NCBI GenBank assembly: GCA_964637845.1
Contig: CAZWXI010000030.1
Location: 1-28,589 of the forward strand
Length of the DNA stretch: 28,589 nt
Direction: 5' to 3'
DNA from: PGYU01 sp964637845
GTDB lineage: Bacteria; Bacteroidota; Ignavibacteria; Kapaibacteriales; UBA2268
The stretch's first letter is position 1. Each line of letters starts with the position of its first letter. Below are positions 7,614 to 16,619 of this stretch, piece by piece. The position numbers and the translations under genes are program-made. Under the pieces are notes generated by a model, which had not been told where the DNA came from, made no database searches, and saw only the letters and a program-made list of their open reading frames with translations.

Positions 7614-8703
7614 AATATAAATTCAATAATTGTGATACAGCTTGTGTTGGCGTGAGCAGTCCCGATAGTACATTTTGCTCTACTTCGGGGCGGATTGATT
7701 TTATAGTTTTATTGTTATAAAATCTCGATTTGATTTCTTCTTCGACTAAAGAATATATCCAATCGAGAGTCTGGTTTTTTCTTCGAATGTCAAAAAATTG
7801 CGATGACTTTACGTTAATCATAAATTCGTTCACGCATGACCATATTTCAGTTATACCGGTTTTGTTCAAAGCTGAACAGGTGAAAACCTTGGCTTTCCAT
7901 CCGTCAGTAGTAGGTGAGAGTAACTGTACTGCATTTGTGTAGGCGGATTGAGTTAATTTTGCTTTATCAATAAAGCTCCCCTCGGCTTTATTAATTACTA
8001 AAATATCAGCTAATTCCACAACACCTTTCTTGATTCCTTGCAATTCATCACCGGAACCCGGTAACAATAGTAGCAGGAAACAATCCACCATCGAACGCAC
8101 TGTTATTTCACTTTGTCCTACGCCTATTGTTTCAATCAAAATTACGTCATAACCTGCGGCTTCGCATGCAATTATGGTTTCCCTTGTTTTGCGGGCAACT
8201 CCGCCGAGAGTGCCTCCCGAAGGTGAAGGACGAATGAATGCGTTGGGTTCAGCACTTAATTCCTCCATACGCGTCTTATCACCTAAAATAGCACCCTTGG
8301 AAATCGTACTGCTTGGGTCTATTGCTAGAACCGCAACCTTTGAACCGTTTCGACACAGATAAGTCCCGAGTACTTCGATGAAAGTGCTTTTTCCGGATCC
8401 GGGTGGTCCCGTTATACCGATTCGGATTGAATTTCCAGCGTGTGGGAGTAATGATTTCAAAAGCTCTTGTGCAATCCCTCTGTGTGTGTCAAGGTTGCTT
8501 TCAATCAAGGTGATTGCTTTTGAAAGCATTACCCTATCATTTCTTAAAATACCATCTTTAAGTTCATTTATATCAAAAGTCGTTTGCAATCTTCTCTTTC
8601 TTCGGCGCCTAGATTTGTTTACGTTGATGCCGGGTATTACATAGCTTGTGAATTCATCGCCTGCTTCTTTCGGTGCCCATTCCGGTTTTTGAGTCTGATT
8701 CAT
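7588..8703 (-). CDS. meaB: MeaB/ArgK GTPase, methylmalonyl-CoA mutase chaperone
   Basis: A 371-residue G3E-type GTPase that protects and reloads the B12 cofactor of an acyl-CoA mutase. It has Walker A GPPGSGKS (residues 99-106), AIDPSS, the switch region PSPSGGTLGGVARKTRE, IETIGVGQSE and the base-recognition NKAEG (NKxD replaced by NKAE, as is normal in the family). The first 45 residues form a basic extension (SRRRRKRRLQ). The start overlaps the stop of the upstream gene as ATGA, which implies translational coupling. No mutase gene is in this window, so the partner (methylmalonyl-CoA or isobutyryl-CoA mutase) must lie elsewhere. Confidence 0.92.
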   Translation of the reverse strand: MNQTQKPEWAPKEAGDEFTSYVIPGINVNKSRRRRKRRLQTTFDINELKDGILRNDRVMLSKAITLIESNLDTHRGIAQELLKSLLPHAGNSIRIGITGPPGSGKSTFIEVLGTYLCRNGSKVAVLAIDPSSTISKGAILGDKTRMEELSAEPNAFIRPSPSGGTLGGVARKTRETIIACEAAGYDVILIETIGVGQSEITVRSMVDCFLLLLLPGSGDELQGIKKGVVELADILVINKAEGSFIDKAKLTQSAYTNAVQLLSPTTDGWKAKVFTCSALNKTGITEIWSCVNEFMINVKSSQFFDIRRKNQTLDWIYSLVEEEIKSRFYNNKTIKSIRPEVEQNVLSGLLTPTQAVSQLLNLYYGITDSHK

Positions 8704-10109
8704 TTATGCAAAACTAATTTTTCCGTGATGTGCTTATTTCCGTATTTCAAAACTACTAAATAAATACCTGATTCAAAATTACTGTTGTCAAATGTGATTG
8801 TATGATAATTCCCAAAATTTAATTCCAAATTTGCGACTTTATGTCGGAGATTGCCGAATGAGTCGTGTATTTCGATTGTTGCGTTGGCGACATTTCCTGC
8901 GGGTGTTATCCGTAATTCAGTCGAGCTCGGATTGGGATAAATACGGAGGAAATCAATGCTTCCACTACTTTCGCTGCCTTTAGAGCTTGTCACAGGATAA
9001 ATTTCGATTATTCTGTCGTCGTTGCTCTTAGGTGAACCTCGACCGTCTCTATTGCTTGTAGATATAAAAATCCGCCCTGAGGGCGATACGCAAACATCTC
9101 TCAGGCGACCGAATTGCCCGTCCAAAATATATTGTTCATCAACGACGCTTTTGCCATCATCATCTAATTTAAGTAATACCAATTTTTGTGCCTTCAAACT
9201 TGTCAGCAAAAGGGAATTTTGCCATTCGGGAAATGTCGGATGGTTGAAATAAGCCATTCCCGCTACGGCAAGCGTATATTGTGGATAAAGCGATATAATC
9301 GGTTCAATTACATTGTGCTCCTCGCAAAATGCTTTTTCCTGTGGTGTATCACAATAGCCATTCACATTTGGCCAACCATAATTTCGTCCCTTCTCTAAGA
9401 TGTTCACCTCGTCATCCGTGTTTGGTCCATGTTCCGATGAATAGAGCAATCCATTGCCCCACGTAAGTCCTTGGGCATTTCTATGTCCATAAGTCCAAAC
9501 ATAACTACTAGGGAAAGGATTGTCATCAGGAATACTGCCGTCTAAATTCATTCGCAGAGTTTTTCCGTTGAGACTTTTCAAATCTTGTGCTGTTGCTGTG
9601 ACACCTGCATCTCCGATAGTTGCAAATAGTTTCAAGTCCTGACTTATCCAAAGCCTTGCTCCATCATGAATTGATGCGCCTAAGATGTTTTCTATTAAAG
9701 TATATGGTTGGTGTAACTTCGTACCGTCATAGGTGTAACGCTCGATTCGAATCCTTGTTGCCTGATTATTGCCATAAGTATAAACAACGTAAGCGTACGG
9801 ATTGGTATCAAACTGAGGATGTAATGCCATTCCCATCAGTCCCCGCTCACCGCCTTGAAGAACATTTGGGATTGTCAGTATCGGTGTAACGTCGCCCGAA
9901 CCGAGTGCATTATCGGGGTTGACTCTACTAATCCGCCCGTATCGTTCTGTTATCCATAAATGGTCATCAGGACCCCAAAGAATTTCCCAAGGAGTGTTCA
10001 AATTAGTTGCAATATCTTTTGTATTAAATTTTGCTTGTGCTGTGTTGGAATCACAATTAAACAAAAATAGTGCTGTAACAATTAATATTATTATTTTATG
10101 AGGTTTCAT
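8700..10109 (-). CDS. Secreted PQQ-type sugar dehydrogenase-like protein, T9SS tail
   Basis: A roughly 469-residue exported protein of the glucose/sorbosone dehydrogenase (GSDH, YliI-like) beta-propeller family, which uses PQQ to oxidise sugars outside the cytoplasm. Recognisable family stretches are LNTPWEILWGPDDHLWITER, GGERGLMGMALHPQF, WTYGHRNAQGLTW, SSEHGPNTDDEVN and GRNYGWPNVNG. The C-terminus is a T9SS sorting domain starting with LRIYPNPSSTELRI. Start 10109 (MKPHKIIILIVTALFLFNC) is chosen because it begins the signal peptide; an in-frame ATG at 10145 would add 12 residues and would overlap nothing. The Cys in LFLFNC might hint at lipidation, but the lipobox is poor. Dehydrogenase activity is inferred from the family; no substrate can be named. 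Confidence 0.85.
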   Translation of the reverse strand: MKPHKIIILIVTALFLFNCDSNTAQAKFNTKDIATNLNTPWEILWGPDDHLWITERYGRISRVNPDNALGSGDVTPILTIPNVLQGGERGLMGMALHPQFDTNPYAYVVYTYGNNQATRIRIERYTYDGTKLHQPYTLIENILGASIHDGARLWISQDLKLFATIGDAGVTATAQDLKSLNGKTLRMNLDGSIPDDNPFPSSYVWTYGHRNAQGLTWGNGLLYSSEHGPNTDDEVNILEKGRNYGWPNVNGYCDTPQEKAFCEEHNVIEPIISLYPQYTLAVAGMAYFNHPTFPEWQNSLLLTSLKAQKLVLLKLDDDGKSVVDEQYILDGQFGRLRDVCVSPSGRIFISTSNRDGRGSPKSNDDRIIEIYPVTSSKGSESSGSIDFLRIYPNPSSTELRITPAGNVANATIEIHDSFGNLRHKVANLELNFGNYHTITFDNSNFESGIYLVVLKYGNKHITEKLVLHK

Positions 10110-10156
10110 GAGTTTTCCAAATAATTGATACTTTTGATAACGCATGCAAAAATCAA

Positions 10157-11521
10157 TTATTTTTTTGGTAGTTGAGTTGCTAAGATTAATGCAAAAACGC
10201 CGACAATGCTTATTACTAAAAAAGATAATTTGTAACTTTCGGTATCATTTCCAAAATTTGTAATTAATGCCCCGAGCAGAGCCGCACTGATTATTTGTCC
10301 CGTCCCCGTCGAAATTGTGATTAGACCTTGTCCCGACGCTCTAACGCCTCTTTCGGTATTTCTGTTTACAAGATAACGTAACGGAGCTCCGAGCAGAGCC
10401 GCAAGACTGATACCTATTAAGGCTCCACCCGTATATAACCATAGTAAACATTCTCCGACCACACCCACAATGACAAATCCGATTGTCAGCAAAATACCTG
10501 CTATAATCAAAGTCGCTCTCGGACCGTATTTATCAGTAGATTTTCCAGCTGCCAATGCCCCGATTAACATAGCAAAAACCAAAGGCATAAGCATGAAACT
10601 TGCTGTTGATTCGGTTACTCCAAAAGTCTGCTTCAGCATTGAAGGTACAAAAATTACTGCCGCTTCGGCAAAGCCCGCACATAATCCGATGAAAAATGTA
10701 ATTCGCAATGCCAAGTTATGCATTAATTCAGGTTTTATCAAGGCGTTTTCGGCTCTATGTTCTACTTTGTAAAATATCGGCAAAGCTACTATCGGGTAAA
10801 TTAAAAAAGGTAAAACTTTTAAACTGATGACTGCCTCTAAAAAATTCGATGATTTAAGGTTGCTTATTCCAATTGATAGGCATGCAAGCGAACTTATCAG
10901 CAAAAACGTACCTAATGCATCGAATTTAGTACTCGTCTTTTTAATGATATTTGGAAGCAACTTGTTGGAATAATATATAATTACAATTGCTATCGGAATA
11001 TTTACGGCAAAAATTAATTGCCAATTATACATCAGCAACAGTCCTCCAATTATCGGACCAAGAATAAAAGCCACTCCAAAAACTGCACCAATCATTCCGA
11101 GTGCCGAACCTTGCTTTTCGATGGGAAATTTGTCGCCGATGACTGCCGAAGCAACTGGAAATATGCCTCCTGAGCCAAATCCTTGGACGGCTCTGCCTAC
11201 CAATATTAGCGTGAAATCATTTGATATCGCTATCATTGATGAACCGACTGCAAATAATGCAACGTCAATTATATAAATTATTCTACGACCGTAAGTATCA
11301 GATAATTTCGACATTAACGGTGCCGAAAGCATATTTGCCAATAAATAAAGATTAATGAACCATGAGGCTTCTTTTGTTGATATGCCGAATTCGGACTTGA
11401 TAGCAGGCAGTGCAGGACCGATAATAGCGATGTCCAAAGCACCCATGAGCACTCCCGTGAAAAGGAGTGCTAAAATTTTCTTATTTAATTTCCCTTTTGA
11501 TAAGCTCTCAGAATGGGACAT
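10157..11521 (-). CDS. MFS transporter, DHA2/EmrB-like
   Basis: A 454-residue major facilitator superfamily membrane protein with at least twelve hydrophobic segments. The N-terminal MGALDIAIIGPALPAI is typical of the drug:H+ antiporter-2 group, followed by the loop 2-3 motif A (SKLSDTYGRR) and a motif C-like stretch (GAVFGVAFILGPIIGGLL). Such proteins export drugs or metabolites using the proton gradient. The substrate is unknown; neighbours (hutI, sugar dehydrogenase) do not point to one. Its start overlaps the end of the DUF3127 gene by 14 bases, so it belongs to the same operon. Confidence 0.88.
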   Translation of the reverse strand: MSHSESLSKGKLNKKILALLFTGVLMGALDIAIIGPALPAIKSEFGISTKEASWFINLYLLANMLSAPLMSKLSDTYGRRIIYIIDVALFAVGSSMIAISNDFTLILVGRAVQGFGSGGIFPVASAVIGDKFPIEKQGSALGMIGAVFGVAFILGPIIGGLLLMYNWQLIFAVNIPIAIVIIYYSNKLLPNIIKKTSTKFDALGTFLLISSLACLSIGISNLKSSNFLEAVISLKVLPFLIYPIVALPIFYKVEHRAENALIKPELMHNLALRITFFIGLCAGFAEAAVIFVPSMLKQTFGVTESTASFMLMPLVFAMLIGALAAGKSTDKYGPRATLIIAGILLTIGFVIVGVVGECLLWLYTGGALIGISLAALLGAPLRYLVNRNTERGVRASGQGLITISTGTGQIISAALLGALITNFGNDTESYKLSFLVISIVGVFALILATQLPKK

Positions 11522-11864
11522 CTTGGTCGTCAGGCACTACAAAATCATCGGCAAAGGGACGAGACTGAGCATCTTCGTTCTTATCAAGCCTCCATGCATC
11601 TAATATGTTAAAATACATGATGTTGCCGTCTTTTTCCCAGCGTCTGCCTTTCAAATTAAACTGTACTCTTATCGTATCGTTTAGCCCGAATTTATCCAAA
11701 ATGGCACATTTGTCTTGAACTAATTGGAATTTTAAATAATCTGTGTAGGATGACGAATTATTAAAAGAACTTACTTCAATTACGAATTCACGCTTTCTGA
11801 ACGTTTCGTTAACTTGTTGCTCATCATATTTTTCTACAAGTTTTCCTGTTACTTCGTATGACAT
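11508..11864 (-). CDS. DUF3127 protein with SSB-like acidic C-terminal tip
   Basis: A 118-residue cytoplasmic protein that I recognise as DUF3127, a Bacteroidota-typical family without an assigned function. The body (YEVTGKLVEKYDEQQVNETF, then KFQLVQDKCAILDKF and FNLKGRRWEKDGNIMYFN) has the alternating strand pattern of an OB-fold. After about residue 95 a disordered acidic tail ends in DDQDVPF, very like the DDDIPF tip by which single-stranded DNA-binding protein (SSB) recruits partners. This suggests a small nucleic-acid-binding or SSB-competing protein, but no activity has been shown from the sequence. It sits between hutI (11-base gap) and the MFS gene (14-base overlap). Confidence 0.85.
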   Translation of the reverse strand: MSYEVTGKLVEKYDEQQVNETFRKREFVIEVSSFNNSSSYTDYLKFQLVQDKCAILDKFGLNDTIRVQFNLKGRRWEKDGNIMYFNILDAWRLDKNEDAQSRPFADDFVVPDDQDVPF

Positions 11865-11875
11865 TTTTTCTCTCC

Positions 11876-13129
11876 TTAAAAATGAATTTTATTGCCGCCA
11901 ATCCAAGTTGATTCGACGTGGTTAATACCAAAATGATAAAATAAATCTGTATATGAATCACAGTTGCATATTATGAAATCAGCGTCTTTACCAACTTCAA
12001 TGCTTCCTTTTCTATGAGACAATTCCAAAGCTCTTGCACCGTTGATTGTTGCGGCGCAAAGTGCTTCTTCTGCCGTCATATTCATATTGATTGCCGAAAG
12101 CGATAAAATTAATTGCATATTTTCAGTGAACGACGAGCCGGGGTTAGTATCGGTCGAAATAGCTACCACCAGACCCGCCTCAATCATTCTCCGTGCGTTT
12201 GCATATGGCATCCTGATGAAATATGCCGTACCCGGTAGTAAGCAGGCAACTGTATCGCTTTTTTTCATAGCTTCGATAGATTCGTCAGATACGAAAAGCA
12301 AATGGTCAGCTGATACGGCACCCAACTCAGCGGCTAATTTAGCGGCTGAAACATCTGCAAGTTCGTCAGCATGAACTCTGATTTTCAATCCTGCATCGAG
12401 TGCGGCACGAAGCACTTTTTCACCCTGCTCAAGAGTATAATATCCCTTATCGATAAAGGCATCACAATATTGGGCTATTCCTTGTTCTACAACAGCTGGT
12501 ATCATCTCATTACAAAGCAAATCAATATAAGCATCTCTATTATTTTTATATTCGGGTGGGAAATCATGTGCCCCTAAGAATGTCGCTTTGATGTTGATGG
12601 GTAATTCCTCGTCCAGCATACTGATTGCAGATAATTGATTGAGTTCGCCAAGAAGATTCAAAGAGTAACCGCTTTTGATTTCAATAGTGGTTGTCCCATG
12701 TTTCATTGCAGAAATTGCGAGTTTCTTAGCGTTTTCGAATAGTTCTTCAATTGTAGCATGTCGGGTTGCTCGGACGCTTGTTTGAATTCCGCCTCCTTCT
12801 TCGGCAATTTGTTTGTACGTAACCCCACGCAGTCTACGGGCAAATTCTTGAGAGCGATTACCTGCGAAAACAATGTGTGTATGCGAATCAACAAATCCGG
12901 GCATTAATGTCTTCCGAGAAGCATCAATTACTTCATAGATGTGAAGGTTATTATTTGCTGTAAATTCGTGCGCCGCATGAGTTGTGCCGACAAAACGGAT
13001 TTTGTCGTCAAATACTATTGCTCCGTCCCGTATTTCTCCCACATCGCTCATATCCGAGCCAACTTTGGCGAGCTTGCCGTTGGTATTAACGGTGACAAGA
13101 GAACTAATATGTTTTATGAACTTCATCAT
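11876..13129 (-). CDS. hutI: Imidazolonepropionase
   Basis: A 417-residue metal-dependent amidohydrolase that opens 4-imidazolone-5-propionate to N-formimino-L-glutamate, the third step of histidine breakdown. The metal ligands and substrate residues are recognisable: GFVDSHTHIVFAGNR, the long HutI-specific loop YKQIAEEGGGIQTSVRATR, EIKSGYSL, HADELAD, ADHLLFVSDE and STDTNPGSS. Length is normal. Two adjacent ATGs (13129 and 13126) are possible starts. None of hutH, hutU or hutG is in the window; the gene lies 15 bases after prfB in what looks like a mixed operon. Confidence 0.95.
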   Translation of the reverse strand: MMKFIKHISSLVTVNTNGKLAKVGSDMSDVGEIRDGAIVFDDKIRFVGTTHAAHEFTANNNLHIYEVIDASRKTLMPGFVDSHTHIVFAGNRSQEFARRLRGVTYKQIAEEGGGIQTSVRATRHATIEELFENAKKLAISAMKHGTTTIEIKSGYSLNLLGELNQLSAISMLDEELPINIKATFLGAHDFPPEYKNNRDAYIDLLCNEMIPAVVEQGIAQYCDAFIDKGYYTLEQGEKVLRAALDAGLKIRVHADELADVSAAKLAAELGAVSADHLLFVSDESIEAMKKSDTVACLLPGTAYFIRMPYANARRMIEAGLVVAISTDTNPGSSFTENMQLILSLSAINMNMTAEEALCAATINGARALELSHRKGSIEVGKDADFIICNCDSYTDLFYHFGINHVESTWIGGNKIHF

Positions 13130-13144
13130 TTTACAAATTTATAC

Positions 13145-14240
13145 TTAATTTCCTAAAAGTAAAAACGCTTTAATAAAATCATCAATATCTCCATCCATTA
13201 CGGCATGAATATCCGTCCGCTTAAATTCGCTTCTATGGTCGTTAACCATAGTGTATGGTTGGAACACATATGAGCGGATTTGGCTGCCCCATTCAATCCG
13301 CTTTTTTGTACCTTCTATTGCGGCTTTTGAAGCTTCTTCTTCTTCACGTCTTTTTTGGTAAATCCGAGATTTCAACATTTTAATTGCCCGCTCGCGATTT
13401 TGGAATTGTGAACGTTCTTGCTGACATGCCACAATTATTCCCGTCGGTAAATGCCTCAATCTGACTGCCGTTTCGACTTTATTTACGTTCTGACCGCCTT
13501 TGCCACCTGCTCTGAATGTATCCCATTCCAAATCTGCGGGATTGATTTCTATGCCTACATCGTCATCAACTTCGGGATATACAAATACCGAAGCAAATGA
13601 AGTATGTCTTCGGGCATTACTATCAAATGGTGAAATCCTCACGAGCCGATGAACTCCGTTTTCTGCCTTTAGGTAGCCGTATGCGTATTTACCTTCGAAT
13701 TCTAAAGTAGCTGACTTTATTCCAGCGCCATCTCCATCAAGCCTTTCGAGTAATGATACTTTGTAGTTTCGCCTTTCTCCCCATCGAATATACATTCGCA
13801 TAAGCATTTCAGCCCAATCTTGTGCTTCGGTGCCGCCTGCACCGGAATTGATATTTAAAAGTGCCGTTCGATTATCGTCTTTACCGCCGAGCATATTTCG
13901 TAACTCAAGCTCTTCTACCAAACTCTCTGCCTTTTTTATTTCAGCGTTGATATCATCTTCAAGCGTATTGTCCTCTGTTTCATTAGCTATTTGCCACATG
14001 ACGAACGCATCTTCGACTCTTGAATTGGCTTGCTCCCATGCATCAGCCCATTCCTTTAGCTCGGAAGTTTGTTGCATCGTTTTTTTTGCTTGATTCGGGT
14101 CGCTCCAGAAATCTTCCGATTCGCTCAGTTTCTTATTTGCATCAATTATTGACTTTTTCGCATCAATGTCAAAGAAACCTCCGCAAATTTTGGGAACGGT
14201 TCTGCAAATCTTTAATTCTATCTTTTTGTGGTTCGAACAT
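13145..14240 (-). CDS. prfB: Peptide chain release factor 2, programmed +1 frameshift
   Basis: RF2 recognises UGA and UAA stop codons and triggers peptide release. Translation starts at ATG 14240 and gives 23 codons (MFEPQKDRIKDL to RRFL), then meets an in-frame TGA at 14171-14169. A +1 slip at CTT TGA C, skipping the T at 14171, continues from GAC (14170) to the stop at 13145, for about 364 residues, the normal RF2 length. The second part holds the SPF tripeptide (RISPFDSNARR) that reads the stop codon and the GGQ loop (GGKGGQNVNKVET) that acts in the peptidyl-transferase centre. A reading that begins at the internal ATG 14077 would lose the N-terminal domain. It appears to be the first gene of the seven-gene operon that runs to rdgB. 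Confidence 0.96.
14168..14182 (-). promoter_or_regulatory. RF2 autoregulatory frameshift site
   Basis: On the minus strand GGAGG (14182-14178) is followed by TTT, then CTT TGA C (14174-14168). The internal Shine-Dalgarno-like GGAGG three bases before the CTT codon and the slow UGA stop are the two elements known to drive the RF2 +1 shift; when RF2 is scarce the ribosome shifts, restoring synthesis. Confidence 0.95.
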
Positions 14241-14397
14241 AGTTATTAAAATTTTAATATTAAACATTTTAGAGACGAGAAAAACTTAGGAAATTGCTAC
14301 TTATACTTTAATATCATAAAAGAACAATTTTTCTCAATTAAGATTGATTTTATGATAAAAATTTAACTTAAAATTTATTAATCATAGCAAAATTCAT

Positions 14398-14405
14398 TAA
14401 TTTTG
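14398..14405 (+). promoter_or_regulatory. Candidate -7 element for the HMG-CoA lyase gene
   Basis: TAATTTTG matches the Bacteroidota -7 consensus TAnnTTTG, 31 bases before the ATG at 14437. No good TTTG is found about 19 bp upstream, so this is a half-match only. The remaining 14241..14397 is AT-rich and must also hold the prfB promoter, which I could not identify. Confidence 0.35.
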
Positions 14406-14436
14406 TATTATTATAAATTAAATTTGACAGAAAAAT

Positions 14437-15333
14437 ATGTCTGAAATTAAAATACATGAAGTTGGTCTGCGAGACGGACTGCAAAACGAATCTCGTGTTG
14501 TACCGCTCCAAACAAAAATTGAATGGGCAGAGCAAATCTTAGCTACAGGTATTGATATACTGCAACTCGGTTCTTTCGTCCATCCTACAAAAGTGCCACA
14601 AATGGCTGATACTGATGCTTTATTTGAGCATTTTAAAGACAAACGACCCGGTGCTATTTTATCAGGTCTTGTCCTAAATGAAAAAGGCATGGAAAGAGCT
14701 TTGAACTGTAACGCCAATATGCTCTGTATGGGAGTATCAGCAAGCGAAACTCATTCCTTGAAAAATACCGGAATGTCCGTCGGCGAAGCTACCGAAAGAA
14801 TAATTGCAATGGCTCTGCAAGCACAAAAGGAACCCGTTGCCATTCAAGTTTCGGTACAATCGGCTTTCGGATGCGGGTTTGAAGGTAAAGTACCCGAAAA
14901 GTCAGTTATCTCAATCCTCGAAAAATATTTTGCCAATGATTTAACGAAAATTTCATTAGCCGATACTGCCGGGCATGCACACCCACATCAAGTTGAGAGA
15001 CTGATTTCCACAATTTATAACATTAATCCAAAAGTTAATATTACAGTTCATTTTCATAATACTTACGGCTTGGGAATAGCTAATTGCGTTGCTGCTATGA
15101 ACATGGGAGTCAATACTTTCGAAACCGCTTTCGGGGGCATTGGCGGTTGCCCGTTCACTAGAGTTGCCGCGGGAAATGTTGCTACCGAAGATTTTGTATA
15201 TTTCTTAAATAGAAATAATAAGCGTATGGATATCAAATTAGACCAGATTATCAATGTTTCGCATTCAGCGGAAAACTTCTTTGAAAAAAAAATGCCGGGA
15301 TATATTATTAATACAGGTTATATAAATTATTGA
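14437..15333 (+). CDS. Hydroxymethylglutaryl-CoA lyase-like enzyme
   Basis: A 298-residue TIM-barrel enzyme of the HMGL-like (DRE-type) superfamily, expected to cleave (3S)-3-hydroxy-3-methylglutaryl-CoA to acetyl-CoA and acetoacetate, the last step of leucine breakdown. The metal/catalytic motif EVGLRDGLQNE is near the N-terminus; VHFHNTYGLGIAN supplies the His pair that binds the metal; FGGIGGCPFTRVAAGNVATE holds the active-site Cys loop. In that loop the usual GAS/T-G is replaced by VAAG, and the Asp after the second His is Asn, so a related acyl-CoA substrate cannot be excluded. It directly precedes a class III CoA-transferase with which it is probably co-translated. Confidence 0.85.
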   Translation: MSEIKIHEVGLRDGLQNESRVVPLQTKIEWAEQILATGIDILQLGSFVHPTKVPQMADTDALFEHFKDKRPGAILSGLVLNEKGMERALNCNANMLCMGVSASETHSLKNTGMSVGEATERIIAMALQAQKEPVAIQVSVQSAFGCGFEGKVPEKSVISILEKYFANDLTKISLADTAGHAHPHQVERLISTIYNINPKVNITVHFHNTYGLGIANCVAAMNMGVNTFETAFGGIGGCPFTRVAAGNVATEDFVYFLNRNNKRMDIKLDQIINVSHSAENFFEKKMPGYIINTGYINY

Positions 15334-15341
15334 GCAAAAAT

Positions 15342-16535
15342 ATGAAAATACTTGAAGGAACGAGAGTTCTAGATTTAACAAATGTTCTATCCGGACCTTT
15401 TGCAACGTTGCATCTTGCTTGGCTCGGAGCCGAAGTTATAAAAATTGAAAATCCCGTTGGCGGTGATTTGGCAAGAAATTTGGGTTGCGTCAAAGAGTAC
15501 AACGATATGCTCATGGGAACAAGCTTCATAGCTCAAAATTGCAACAAGAAATCCATGACTTTGAATTTAAAAAATCCCAAAGCCAAAGAAATATTTTTAG
15601 AGTTAGTGAAAGTTTCAGACGTAGTTGTTGAAAATTTCAGACCAGGTGTAATGGATAGACTCGGAGTCGGTTATTCCACATTATCGGCAATAAACTCAAA
15701 AATAATTTTTTGTGCTATATCGGGATTTGGTCAAACAGGTCCTGATGCTCATAAACCAGCTTACGACCAAATTATTCAAGGTTTAAGCGGCGTCATGTCA
15801 ATTAACGGCGACGAAACACTGAACCCACTTAGGGCAGGATTTCCCGTATGCGATACAGTTGGTGGGCTGAATGCGGCTTTTGCAATCATGACGGCACTTT
15901 ACTATCGAGAAAAAACAGGTATTGGACAATTCATTGATATTGCTCTTCTGGATTCTGTAATGCCTCTACTTGGTTGGGTTGCAGCTAATTTGATGATTGG
16001 CGGGCAAGAGCCACCTTTATTGGGTAATGATAACTTTTCATCAGCACCAAGCGGCACATTTAAAACGCGAAATGGTCACATTAATATTGCCGCTAATAAA
16101 CAAGAACAATGGGAAGACTTGGCTGATATACTCGGTCTATCCGAATTAAAGGAAGACGCAAGATTCAAAATTCGTGACCATCGCAAAAAACACAGATTTG
16201 AACTTACACCGTACATTAATGAAAAACTTCAATCAAACGATACTAAATACTGGGTCGAAGTGCTTAATAAAGCAGATATTCCGGCGGGCGAAATCCTCAA
16301 ACTCGGCGATGCACTAAATAGCCCACAAATCCTACACAGGAAAACCTTTACAAATGTTTATGTCGATGGTCTCGGCACCGTACCCGCATTTAATTGCACA
16401 GCCAAATTCGATAAAACTGAAGCTGATGCAGTGACTCCGCCGCCGAAGCTATCCGAACATACCGAAGAAATCCTTGCTCTTATAGGCATCGGAAGCAGTG
16501 AAATTGCTGAATTAAAGAGTCAAGGCATTGTTTGA
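15342..16535 (+). CDS. CaiB/BaiF class III CoA-transferase
   Basis: A 397-residue family III CoA-transferase, which moves CoA between carboxylic acids through an aspartyl-CoA thioester. Conserved parts include EGTRVLDLTNVLSGPFAT at the N-terminus, GAEVIKIENPVGGDLAR, NFRPGVMDRLG, and AYDQIIQGLSG with the likely catalytic Asp. Start 15342 (MKILEG) fits the family N-terminus better than a TTG at 15330 that overlaps the stop of the previous gene. The pairing with an HMG-CoA lyase-like enzyme suggests it activates hydroxymethylglutarate or another branched dicarboxylate, using a donor such as succinyl-CoA; this is inference. No terminator is seen just after it. Confidence 0.88.
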   Translation: MKILEGTRVLDLTNVLSGPFATLHLAWLGAEVIKIENPVGGDLARNLGCVKEYNDMLMGTSFIAQNCNKKSMTLNLKNPKAKEIFLELVKVSDVVVENFRPGVMDRLGVGYSTLSAINSKIIFCAISGFGQTGPDAHKPAYDQIIQGLSGVMSINGDETLNPLRAGFPVCDTVGGLNAAFAIMTALYYREKTGIGQFIDIALLDSVMPLLGWVAANLMIGGQEPPLLGNDNFSSAPSGTFKTRNGHINIAANKQEQWEDLADILGLSELKEDARFKIRDHRKKHRFELTPYINEKLQSNDTKYWVEVLNKADIPAGEILKLGDALNSPQILHRKTFTNVYVDGLGTVPAFNCTAKFDKTEADAVTPPPKLSEHTEEILALIGIGSSEIAELKSQGIV

Positions 16536-16619
16536 AATTGAGTTGTAAGTATCAGTCTAAACCGGCAACCGCATACTTTCGTTAATAATTCATAAATATA
16601 AGAAAACTATCGGATTCAA

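Noticed and set aside
14077..14240. prfB broken by a stop codon
   Set aside because: The stop is the TGA of the well-known RF2 programmed frameshift, with its GGAGG and CTT in place, and the joined length is normal.
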